Below, one piece after another: positions 18,762 to 26,617 of a stretch of 26,617 nucleotides of DNA. The stretch comes from Pyrenochaeta sp. MPI-SDFR-AT-0127. Lineage: Eukaryota > Ascomycota > Dothideomycetes > Pleosporales > Cucurbitariaceae. A program made the position numbers and the translations under genes. Under the pieces are notes generated by a model. It was not told the origin of the DNA and did not search any database. It was given only the letters and a program-made list of their open reading frames with translations. Position 1 is the first letter of the stretch; every line of letters begins with the position of its first letter. The DNA lies in contig JAGTJM010000141.1 in the NCBI GenBank assembly GCA_020747015.1, positions 1 to 26,617 on the forward strand. Reading direction: 5' to 3'.

Positions 18762-19109
18762 TCTTCATTGATGATTGGCAAATATGGGGCTATTAGCTTG
18801 CGCGAAAGCTTCAATCTGTCACGGAGTAGATCACCACATCTTCTCTCTTCTCATCATCCGATAGTACTGCCAAACTTTAAAAGAATAGCTATGAAATAAA
18901 TTGATATCATAGCAGACTTGCCTATTTCTCGAATATGACTTGTAATTGCACCTCTTGGCGTTACGTCTGTGACTCGAGTAGCACTTGCAATGATTATGGA
19001 GAATATGAGACAGATGATCGGTAGATTCTTTCAAACATAGCGGAGCTCTACAAACAATTTTTTGACCAAATACTATCTTAGAACCTAATTCAATCACGCA
19101 GTCCAATCC
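18762..19109. other. Short A/T-rich intergenic stretch
   Basis: Nothing is supported. A minus-strand open frame with several Cys residues (18831-19106) lacks an ATG at its head and any splice signal I would trust. The region is the 3' flank of the minus-strand gene that ends at 19110. Confidence 0.4.
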
Positions 19110-20318
19110 CTAGTCATGCTGCGCAGGCTCGAGGACTTTGATCCTATCTGTGAACGGATTGACCAACGGATTATGCAACTCTGGAATCGTGCTCATGCAA
19201 GCCGCCGCTGGATCGCCACTACCAGCAAGGCTCCCACCCCAGTATTCATTCCCCGGAAACGAGTTACCGTCCCATGCATAGCTCAATACGAGTAACTCAT
19301 CCGTGTCCAGTTTTTCCGCTGGATTGCGTTTACTGAAGATGACTCTAATGCCTTGTTTCTTCGCAGCGGCGGTGACAGCGTCCCTAGTGCGTGTCTCTAC
19401 GCCGATCCAGGCGAACTCTAGCGTCGAGATATGAGGTAGCGACAGTGACGCGAGAGCTGCGGTAAAAGTGTCGATGTACATGGATGGCTGATCTTGATGT
19501 TGCTGCCATACCCCCAATCCAAGACCAACGACGTAGGTATAGGCTTTCTGATTCGCCTCCTTACCTCGAGCATTTGCTTCTAGGAGCAACATTTCGACTG
19601 TAATGCGCATTCTTCCCATATACATTTCCTTGTCAAATCTGGCCGAATCATTCTTCACCGCGCCAAAGAATGACTGGAATATGTCGGTCAATCTCGGGTC
19701 CTGATGTTTTGATTTGGAAGGCAACACAAAAATCGAGTCCATCCTGCCTGGCCGTTCGAACCGAGCACCCACCAGGCCTAGAATGATGCCACGGTCCTGG
19801 AACGTACCGGGTTTTGCAGATCTAGAACCGTTGTACCTGTTGCCGTCATTGATAAAGTAGCTGTAGCTACTCACGCCAATGAGCGAGGACAACATGATCT
19901 CGTCGTATGAGAGGTACTCTGCTAGACTCAAGTAGACATTTTTGTCCTGTGCTGCTGTGCCATTCCGGTCCCACTCGTCAGTGCCATCATGCATTATCGT
20001 TCCGTCGCGAAGCATAGTGTAATCGCACGCGCTCATGAATGTCAGAGGGCGTTTCTTTATGAGGCGAGAGACCTCGTCTTTCCAGCTGAAACTCTCGGAG
20101 TAGAGTTGTTTCTCATACTTCGAGCCATGAAGTCGCTTGTGCTCGAGGAAATCCTCGACCAGCTTTGGGAACTTGGAATGGATTACGATCCGGACGCTGG
20201 CAGCATCTTCTCGGATGACTTGCGGATCAAAATTTCGAATCAGATTGGCTTTGGTAGGAATGTTCACCACCAAATGGTTATGGTTGGGGTTGAAAGCAGT
20301 TGGGCTTGCTTGACTCAT
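19110..20318 (-). CDS. Conserved protein of unknown function, resembling DUF4804
   Basis: A single-exon gene of 402 residues. The frame is open 60 bp further upstream, but the first ATG is at 20318. The protein is soluble, without signal peptide or membrane helix. The C-terminal half contains LEFAWIGVETRTRDA and, at 357-388, NEYWGGSLAGSGDPAAACMS followed by TIPELHNPLVNP. This block looks strongly constrained, and I associate it with the DUF4804 family found in fungi and insects. That assignment is from memory of the pattern and moderately secure only. The mid-region has RPLTFMSACDYTMLRDGT and an HDGTDEWDR run that could include functional acidic residues. It shares orientation with the nitronate monooxygenase gene upstream (319-bp gap). 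Confidence 0.8.
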   Translation of the reverse strand: MSQASPTAFNPNHNHLVVNIPTKANLIRNFDPQVIREDAASVRIVIHSKFPKLVEDFLEHKRLHGSKYEKQLYSESFSWKDEVSRLIKKRPLTFMSACDYTMLRDGTIMHDGTDEWDRNGTAAQDKNVYLSLAEYLSYDEIMLSSLIGVSSYSYFINDGNRYNGSRSAKPGTFQDRGIILGLVGARFERPGRMDSIFVLPSKSKHQDPRLTDIFQSFFGAVKNDSARFDKEMYMGRMRITVEMLLLEANARGKEANQKAYTYVVGLGLGVWQQHQDQPSMYIDTFTAALASLSLPHISTLEFAWIGVETRTRDAVTAAAKKQGIRVIFSKRNPAEKLDTDELLVLSYAWDGNSFPGNEYWGGSLAGSGDPAAACMSTIPELHNPLVNPFTDRIKVLEPAQHD

Positions 20319-20636
20319 GTTGGTGTGGAAGGCGTCTTGGAATTGTTTGATCTTAATACTGTGAAATGTCCGAATCACGATTTCGCAAATCAGGCCGCGA
20401 GCGGAAGCAAAGAGCTTTCAATTTCGCTTTGGCTGTTCTTATATTGTTAGGTGATTTCTCAATCAACAGGTCGCTGCATGCCAGGCTGCTGCCTTACTAG
20501 TCCAGCTGAGGTGAGCATACTAATCCGTATGTAGCCTGAATCGCGCCTACCTGCTGCAACGCACCAACAATGCCAGCACATGTCTGCAATAAGTGTTGTA
20601 CATTATTATAGATTCATACTATGACGAACTGCTTCA
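20319..20636. other. Short intergenic region between two minus-strand genes
   Basis: It holds the promoter of the gene that starts at 20318 and the 3' end of the nitronate monooxygenase transcript. No further gene or clear element is visible. Confidence 0.45.
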
Positions 20637-21737
20637 CTATATTGTTTCGGCGCTGAGACTTTGAAGTATCTCCTTCGTTTCTGACTGTAGGCGTTCGACA
20701 AGAGCGCCAGCATCCTCTACACCATGGACCAAACCTACCGCAGCGCCCGCATAGGTAGCCAACCTTCCTTCTGGCCCCCAACCGCTATCTCCAGACTTTG
20801 CAGCTTCATCATGGCGTTGCTTGAGCTCCTCGAAATCGACACCGGCCTGGTGTTCCTGCCAGCTCTTATTCGTGATACCACGTGGGCTATATTGCTCTGG
20901 CCAACCCATCGTACCTCGTAGGTGGTTGTATAGCATCGTTCGAGTGGTGCTTTGAGCACCGTCGGAGGCTCGCACAACTTCCTGTTGGTAGCCTTTGCTA
21001 ATCCTAGCCTCGGTCGATGCGAGGAAGCGTGTGCCCATGGCAACACCATTTGCTCCCAGCGCAAGAGCTGCAGCTATGCCTCGACCATCTGCAATACCTC
21101 CTGCAGCTATCAGGGAAATTTCTGAGCCGCGTACTTGATCTGCAATCTCAGGGAACAGTGTCATGATGCCCAAGCCGTCCTTTGCTCTGCCATGGCCACC
21201 AGCCTCCGCACCTTGAATCACAAGTACATCAGGGCGATGGGTGCTTTTCATAGCCTCGATGCTTTCTTGAACAGTTCCGATTTGGATCCAGATGTGTATG
21301 CCAGGAGAAGCTTCACGGAGACGAGCTGTCCACTCATCGAGTTCCTCTTGCCCTCGTCGAGGAGCAAATAGCCACGCCGCGCATGGGTTGTGTTGTTGTA
21401 CAGCCTGAGCTGCTGAATTTAGGTCGCCATTCCAGAGTTGAAACCCAACGCCCACTGGCAGTCTCTTTCCAGACTGGAACGAAGTTGGAAGCGTTGTTGC
21501 TGATGTATTGCTCAATAGTTCACGCACCGTCACAAGGTCTGTAGCGGTATCTTCCGGCTTCGCACCAGGTCCAATGAACCCCAGTCCGCCAGCTCTTGAT
21601 ACTGCAAGTGCAAGATGTGGCCCAGACATGACGCGCATGGGAGCCGCGACAATGAAGGGAGAGGTGATCCAGGGAAAGACGTCGGTGAAGCGCGCACGGC
21701 CTCGGCCAGAATTCACAGCTGTGCGTATTACATTCAT
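20637..21737 (-). CDS. Nitronate monooxygenase (2-nitropropane dioxygenase family)
   Basis: Single exon, 366 residues from the ATG at 21737; the upstream open frame has no earlier ATG. This FMN-dependent TIM-barrel enzyme oxidises alkyl nitronates such as propionate-3-nitronate to the carbonyl compound and nitrite. Seen in order are PFIVAAPMRVMSGPHLALAVSRAGGLGFIG near residues 27-56 (shown as APMRVMSG and AGGLGFIG), VGVGFQLW (95-102), and QGAEAGGHG with the likely catalytic His182. After these come the phosphate-binding barrel end LIAAGGIADGRG (209-220) and GANGVAMGTRFLASTEA (228-244). Domain order and length agree with fungal class members. It probably acts in detoxification of nitro-compounds; a peroxisomal or secreted form is not indicated. 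No pathway partner is adjacent. Confidence 0.92.
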   Translation of the reverse strand: MNVIRTAVNSGRGRARFTDVFPWITSPFIVAAPMRVMSGPHLALAVSRAGGLGFIGPGAKPEDTATDLVTVRELLSNTSATTLPTSFQSGKRLPVGVGFQLWNGDLNSAAQAVQQHNPCAAWLFAPRRGQEELDEWTARLREASPGIHIWIQIGTVQESIEAMKSTHRPDVLVIQGAEAGGHGRAKDGLGIMTLFPEIADQVRGSEISLIAAGGIADGRGIAAALALGANGVAMGTRFLASTEARISKGYQQEVVRASDGAQSTTRTMLYNHLRGTMGWPEQYSPRGITNKSWQEHQAGVDFEELKQRHDEAAKSGDSGWGPEGRLATYAGAAVGLVHGVEDAGALVERLQSETKEILQSLSAETI

Positions 21738-23024
21738 GTCTGCAATGATACGTTTGTCGAAACCAGAATATATTGAAAGCAAAGGCTAAGTCCCGGGAGT
21801 AGGTGCTAGCGTTGATCGATCTGTTGTCGCTCTCAACAAATGCGCGACGAGTCTGATCAGAGTCTTGTCTCAACTTGTCTGTACTCGAAGATACTGGAAG
21901 ATGACCAGATTCATAATTCTGGAAAAAGACATTTCAGTAGAGATGTGTAATGTTTAGAAACTCTTTGATGACACATCGGCGGTTGCGGCGTGTAGCGATG
22001 ACTAATGACGCCCAACCGAGGTGACATCGAGCATGATTGCATTCAACCACCACCCATGAGTGAGACATTCGTTACCATCTAGCTTGAATCTTGGCCTTAG
22101 TTGGAGAGAAGATTACCTGCGCAGACTGGCGACAGGTCAAACTGGACATGTCGAGCTTTTGGGAGCTGGCCGCCGCTCGTTAATAATGCTTACCAGGAGG
22201 CAGTCATTGTTGATGATAGCTGGGCTCATTTATACTGAGAGATTGAATGGCTGACCGGTACGTGGTGGCACAATCATCGCTTCTTGTTAATGGAATATCT
22301 CTACTGGGAATTGCATCATTGGCCTATAGTTGCAAGCAACTTGGAGTCATGTAAGCTCACAAGCAGATGGTGGGACGAGAGGCATATTTCGTCTTTTTAA
22401 TGCTGATGCATGATGTACAGCTTCGGGCAGTCGACGTGTTAAAGGTAGATGAAGAACAAAAAGAGGAAAGGAGTTGGGGTTTCAACTGTGAAGACACAAG
22501 AGCAGAATCTCGAATCCAAGATATCAACAGGAACTACAAGTAAACAATAGCTTCTTTACAAATATTTAGGAAGTACAAAATCTATATCTGCAAGCGAAAG
22601 CGTGGCGGTTTGACCAATTCTCCATTTTCGCATTACTCAGCGGACGAACCGAGTGTCTGGGATTTCGAGACGCCCATCGAGCTTTCTGACATACACCATC
22701 CTTGTGATGTCAGAATATGTAGTGTTGCCAAGTTTTTGAATTACCCAAGTGGGGCAGATGTGGACTGAGCTAGCCGAATGCTCAAGCATTGCATGTGGCT
22801 CACACCAGGCAAGCACACTTCGGTAACATTGGTTTCGCAGTGCTATTGCCAATATCTTCACAAGAACGGTCGATGCGGGGCATCTTTAGGCGTGCGTTGT
22901 TATTTATCTCAAACCCTGTACGCATTAGCTCGATAACGTAGCATCAATCTTGGCGAATATGAATGCCCTATAAAATGCACTCTCCGCCGCGTGTCCAAGG
23001 CCATAAAACATCTCTCAAGACACC
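21738..23024. other. 1.3-kb intergenic region between divergent genes
   Basis: It serves as upstream region of the nitronate monooxygenase (minus) and the Gal80-like gene (plus). A minus-strand open stretch at 22637-22861 lacks an ATG at its head and a recognised domain, so it is not called. Apart from the TATA element near 22970 nothing is supported. Confidence 0.45.
22969..22975 (+). promoter_or_regulatory. TATA box of the Gal80-like gene
   Basis: TATAAAA lies 50-56 bp before the ATG at 23025, with a C/A-rich leader between. The spacing predicts a very short 5' UTR of roughly 20-30 bases. Confidence 0.55.
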
Positions 23025-24227
23025 ATGGCTCCCATTCGAGTTGGTATTATCGGGCTGAGCTCTGCCACTGGCGAGCTCTCTGCCATGCCGGGAGGTTGCT
23101 GGGCTTCTCTGTAATTATCCTGTTCTCTTCTCTGTGTCTTCCATCCCACTAATTGATCTTGTAGTGCACATCTTCCTTACCTTCAGGCTTCACCACATTA
23201 CGAAGTTGTAGCCCTTTGCAATTCAAGTGTCAAGTCTGCAGAGGCTGCCGTGAAACGATATGACCTTCCCTCCACTACTAAAACATACGGAAGCCCCGAA
23301 GACATTGCCAAAGATCCCGACGTTGACTTGGTCGTTGTCTGCGTCCGGGTAGACAGACATCATCGAGCCACTCTGCCTGCCCTCAAAGCTGGGAAGGATG
23401 TTTATGTTGAGTGGCCCCTAGCATCCAACCTTCAGCAAGCCGAAGAGCTGCTCGCTGCGGCCAAGCAGAGTGGGAGCAAGACAATTGTTGGCCTGCAAGG
23501 TCGCCCAAGCCCCATCATCCAGAAGGTCAAGGAACTCGTCAATGGGAAGGCGATTGGCGAATTGCTAAGTTCCAACATGATCTTCGATAGCGGTTTTCCC
23601 GGCGACGTGGAGCCAGCCGGTGTTGATTTCTTGACGAAGAAAGAAATTGGTGGAAACAACTTTACCATTCTCTTCAGCCATGGAGCTGATCCAGTATTCC
23701 ACGCCCTGGGTGGGTTGGAAGAGGCGACTGGGTTATTGGCGACACGCTGGCCGGAGACAAAACTGCTTCATTCCGACGGCTCCTTTGACAAGCTTGTTAA
23801 GCGTGAGACACCAGACCACGTCATGATGCAAGGCACTGTCTCCAACAACAGCGCTCCAATCTCAATCGCCTTCCGGAACGGCAAACCGTTCAAGGATACT
23901 CCGCCTCTCACATGGCGTATTTTCGGCACCAAGGGAGAAATCCGTGTGACCGCCAACGCCAACATTGGACTTGCCCTGGGCGGCGAGAAGATTGAGCTGT
24001 ATGACCACGAAAAAGACACCGTGGAGGCTATCGATGTGCTGTATGCGGATAAGTTGAAACATCTACCCGCTTTTGCCAAGAACATTGGAAAATTGTATGA
24101 GCTTTTCATCGCTGGTGGACCGCTTGAGCAGGGCTTTGTGGACTTTGAACAGGCAGTTGGTATGCATAAGATTATCGATACGCTGGAAAAGAGTAATGAG
24201 GGAAGGAAATATCAGACAGTGGCTTAG
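23025..24227 (+). CDS. Gal80-like protein of the Gfo/Idh/MocA family (2 exons)
   Basis: Exons are 23025-23110 and 23165-24227, with a 54-bp intron (GTAATT to TGTAG, branch CTAAT). The joined frame gives 382 residues. The N-terminal Rossmann start is IRVGIIGLSS. After a 14-residue Gly/Ala/Met insertion it continues as CWASLAHLPYLQAS, like yeast Gal80 and fungal Gal80-like proteins. Residues 110-113 read VEWP where active dehydrogenases of this family have E-K-P, so the usual catalytic lysine is missing, as in Gal80. Further shared blocks are VGLQGRPSP (137-145), PDHVMMQGTVSNNSAPISIA, and FGTKGEIRV. Gal80 represses Gal4 in yeast, but a Gal4 partner is generally absent from filamentous ascomycetes. 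A regulatory or unknown NAD(P)-binding role is possible. It lies 17.5 kb from galactokinase, without linkage that would imply co-regulation. Confidence 0.88.
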
Positions 24228-25377
24228 TAGAATAGGTTAGCACTTCTCTTACCATCGAAGAATCTCTATCTTCTGCTTCTATGTGAAGAGCACAAGTTTC
24301 AACTATCCAGACGCGTGCGCACTGCCAGATTATCATATTTCCCTTGTTTCGTAATGCGGCGCCGACTACCCGAATGACTTTGCTAACAGTGAATACATGA
24401 GATATAGAAAACTCAAAAAACTGTAATTCGACAACAACAACTGGAAAGTCTTCATAAAATCAAGTGGAAGCATATTTGAGTATTTGTATCTGAATGGAAG
24501 GACTTTTCATAACCGTACATTCCATCATCCCATTCCAATTTTTCTCCCGCTTGCCCGCCCAATTCTCCCTGCTTACAAGCCACCACCCACAAACACCCCT
24601 TCTCGACGTACAGCACTCAGGATCAAAAAACTCCAGCTCTCAATCTTGAAAGAGAATACCAAAGTCTCGGATCTATAAGTTTGAGCTTTTCCAGTCTAGC
24701 AATGGTCTTACGAGAATATTTAATTCGCGTATGTAGGCTGGTTAGAATGTGAAAATAGAACACTACGCCGAGGCGTTGAAATTATTTTGTGTTGCTCCTG
24801 GGGCCACTCGAATTATTTACATGTATCTGTGCTAATGTGGTAAAATAAATTATAAAAGATAAGAAAGTTATATAGCCCGCATGTCTGGGTTTGGGTAATT
24901 CTGAATGGTCACAAGTGGTTGTTAGGTTAGAAAGCATACGGCGCATAACTTCAAGATGCGAAATGCAGAGTCCCAATATGAAGTATGTATGCCCACCGAT
25001 GAGGATGTTCCATTCGATCCATAAAGGGGAGTCAAAAATACTGTGCAAGGCCTGTTTGAAAATTGTGATTTAGAGTGTCTTCAATTAATGTGAATTATTA
25101 TATTTTTATTTCCAACAAAAAGTGGCTACCACAAAATATGAGCAAATATGTGGAGCAAGAAGAAGGAACAAGAAAAAGAAGAGAAGAAGAAAGCGAAAGA
25201 AAGAAGAATACCCATGATATGCGGATTAACAAAATGAGTAAACGATGGACTTGAACCACATGGATACCGTATAGCCCAAAAAGCTGGCAAAACGCCCCTT
25301 TGGTGAGTATGCCAAGGTCCAGGCCAAAGCCAGAGCCAGATTCCAATCCCACCCTATGGTTATGAATCAAAATGAAG
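24228..25377. other. A/T-rich intergenic region with a purine tract
   Basis: Convergent 3' flanks of the Gal80-like and leucine-rich-repeat genes. It includes an A/T-rich section (24700-25110) and a purine-rich tract of about 55 bases near 25150-25208 (repeats of GAA and GAAA). Short open frames have no support. A B-box-like GGTTCAAGTCC on the minus strand near 25245-25257 lacks the rest of a tRNA. Confidence 0.5.
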
Positions 25378-26617
25378 CTAGAACGTTTCTCCATCAACAG
25401 CATCAAAAAATTCCACCTCTGTTCCATCGCTTTTCCAGCTCTCCCGGGGAATCTTGTCTCGTAGCCATGTCAAAACAGCATCTGTGCCCTTCTTGAGAAT
25501 CTGGTAGTTTGGCACACGGAACTTGTTGCCTTCGACTTCCAGGCCGGTCAGCGTGCCTTGTAATAGACCAATGCGTGGTTCTAAGCGCTCGATATCGTTG
25601 TTGCTCAGGTTGACAATCTTGAGTCCGGTCAATGACTCTGCGCTGATTTCGGAGAGACTATTGTCGGATGCTAGGAGCGTAAGAAGCTCGGGGAAAAATG
25701 TCCGGAGAACGAGGAGAGAGCCTGAGAGGCGGTTCTGGGAGACGTCCAAGATCTGAAGGGAGGGGGCCGTGAGCTGACTTGTCAGGGGCTCGAGCGACTT
25801 GAGCTTATTGCAGGTAAGGCGGAGTTCACGGAGCCTTGGTAGCTCGAGTGGTGAAGATAGTGCAATCTCGATGGCATTTCTAGAGAGATCGAGAGCGGTG
25901 AGGTGATGTAGGTGCGATAGTGTAGCTGGGATGGCTTCAAAGGTGTTTTTCTGTAAAGACAATTGGCGAATTCTATCCGCGAACTTCTCTAGACTGTGTT
26001 CATCCAGAGTACTCAGGGTCTGTGCAGATAGATCGAGAGAGCCTGACGGGCTAACTTGCCACCCACTATCAGTGTTCTGGCTTCCTTCGGCCAAATCATA
26101 GTCGACATCCCCATTGATGTCTGCACCGGTTACATCATTAGTTGGTAGACGAGCCGCTAAATCCCGTTTTATCTCATCTGTGCCCAGTGTAAGAAATTTT
26201 CGTTCCCGGAGTGGGTTGGCAGCCACAGTAAGATGTTCTAGGCTCTCCATCAACGCTATCCTTTCATCAAGTTGAGTAATATCGTTGCCAGTGAAGTCAG
26301 CCGACCGCAGCTGTGGAAGTGCCACAAAGGCCTCTGGAAGAGCAGACAGCTTGTTTTCGCCGACTAGGAGTGTCGTCAGGCTGGTCCATGTTGACACTTC
26401 AGGCAATGAGCGAAGCCGATTTGTGGCCAAGTTAAGAGTTTTGAGGCGGGCAGGGATATGGAATTGCCCTCGCATAGTGACACGATCCCATTGTTCGCTA
26501 GATGTAGCTCTTGGAGATGCGGCAGGGAATCGATGCTAAATAAGACGCCTTCGAGTCGATTCTTCGACGCTCGGAGATCGACCAGGCCTGTGGCGAAGAG
26601 CTCCATGGGTAGTGTTC
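25378..26617 (-). CDS. Leucine-rich-repeat protein, LRRC40 type; partial at window edge, apparent frameshift
   Basis: The frame from 26475 to 25378 encodes 365 residues of leucine-rich repeats of the L-x-x-L-x-L-x-x-N type (about eight or nine), with a non-repeat acidic section in the middle. The end reads GNKFRVPNYQILKKGTDAVL and then TWLRDKIP, which matches the C-terminal repeat cap of LRRC40 (G-N-P-F-R-V-P ... I-L-x-K-G-T-A-A-I-L-x-Y-L-R-D-R-I-P). The upstream part, 26617 to about 26480, is also clear repeat sequence (VDLRASKNRLEG, LPHLQELHLANNGI) but in another frame, and it runs off the window. No intron with acceptable length and signals joins the two without deleting a repeat. The cause may be a one-base sequencing error, a real mutation or an undetected splice. 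The function of LRRC40 proteins is unknown; they are probably protein-binding scaffolds. Confidence 0.8.

Noticed and set aside
18831..19106. Cys-rich minus-strand frame after the gene ending at 19110
   Set aside because: No ATG at its head and no intron that would attach it to the upstream gene, which has its own stop codon.
22637..22861. Minus-strand open frame of 74 codons reading rather protein-like (CPTWVIQKLGNTTYSDITRM)
   Set aside because: It begins at a non-ATG codon, has no splice acceptor that clearly joins it to an upstream exon, and has no recognised domain. It could be a relic, but the evidence is too thin.
3837..24227. A GAL regulon formed by galactokinase and the Gal80-like gene
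   Set aside because: They are about 17.5 kb apart with unrelated genes between, and no Gal4-type 17-mer was seen upstream of galactokinase. Physical linkage is probably coincidental.
25150..25208. Purine-rich GAA/GAAA tract
   Set aside because: Simple low-complexity sequence in a 3' flank; irregular units and no sign of function.
25230..25300. tRNA-like B box (GGTTCAAGTCC) on the minus strand
   Set aside because: No matching acceptor stem, A box at the right distance or anticodon arm could be found around it.

Overview
The window looks like nuclear DNA of a filamentous ascomycete, probably a dothideomycete such as a member of the Pleosporales. The evidence is short GT-AG introns (mostly 46-78 bp, one of 106 and one of 124) with CTAAC-like branch sites, pyrimidine-rich leaders, a DASH-complex subunit, a Zn2Cys6 regulator and fungal single-exon metabolic genes. 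The class-level placement is inference. I see no transposon, CRISPR array, rRNA or convincing tRNA. Gene models below were built by hand from splice signals and frame continuity; each multi-exon model closes in frame.

Left part (1-9.7 kb). A minus-strand nuclear-type protein rich in CDK sites (551-1980) is divergent from the kinetochore gene DUO1 (2503-3259). They share a promoter that carries a perfect MluI cell-cycle box. Next comes galactokinase (3837-5483), then two orphan genes (5891-6574, less certain; 7661-8588) and a small membrane protein (8998-9702).

Centre (9.8-16.2 kb). This is a complete maltose-utilisation cluster: a Zn2Cys6 activator (9847-11472), an MFS maltose-type permease (11731-13514) and a GH13 maltase (14473-16230). 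Permease and maltase diverge from a 958-bp intergenic region. That region holds nine CGG triplets spaced exactly 11 bp apart (13867-13957). This makes eight overlapping CGG-N8-CGG elements, the recognition format known for AmyR-type Zn2Cys6 regulators, arranged as a minisatellite. Three CreA-type SYGGGG sites lie in the same region. I regard this array as the most interesting object in the window.

Right part (16.3-26.6 kb). An MCP1-like mitochondrial membrane protein is divergent from a GPATCH8/ZNF804-type C2H2 zinc-finger protein. A possible small spliced gene follows, then a protein resembling DUF4804, a nitronate monooxygenase, and a Gal80-like member of the Gfo/Idh/MocA family that lacks the usual catalytic lysine. 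At the edge is a partial LRRC40-type leucine-rich-repeat gene whose reading frame appears broken near 26475. The long intergenic stretches (6575-7660, 21738-23024, 24228-25377) hold nothing else I can support.
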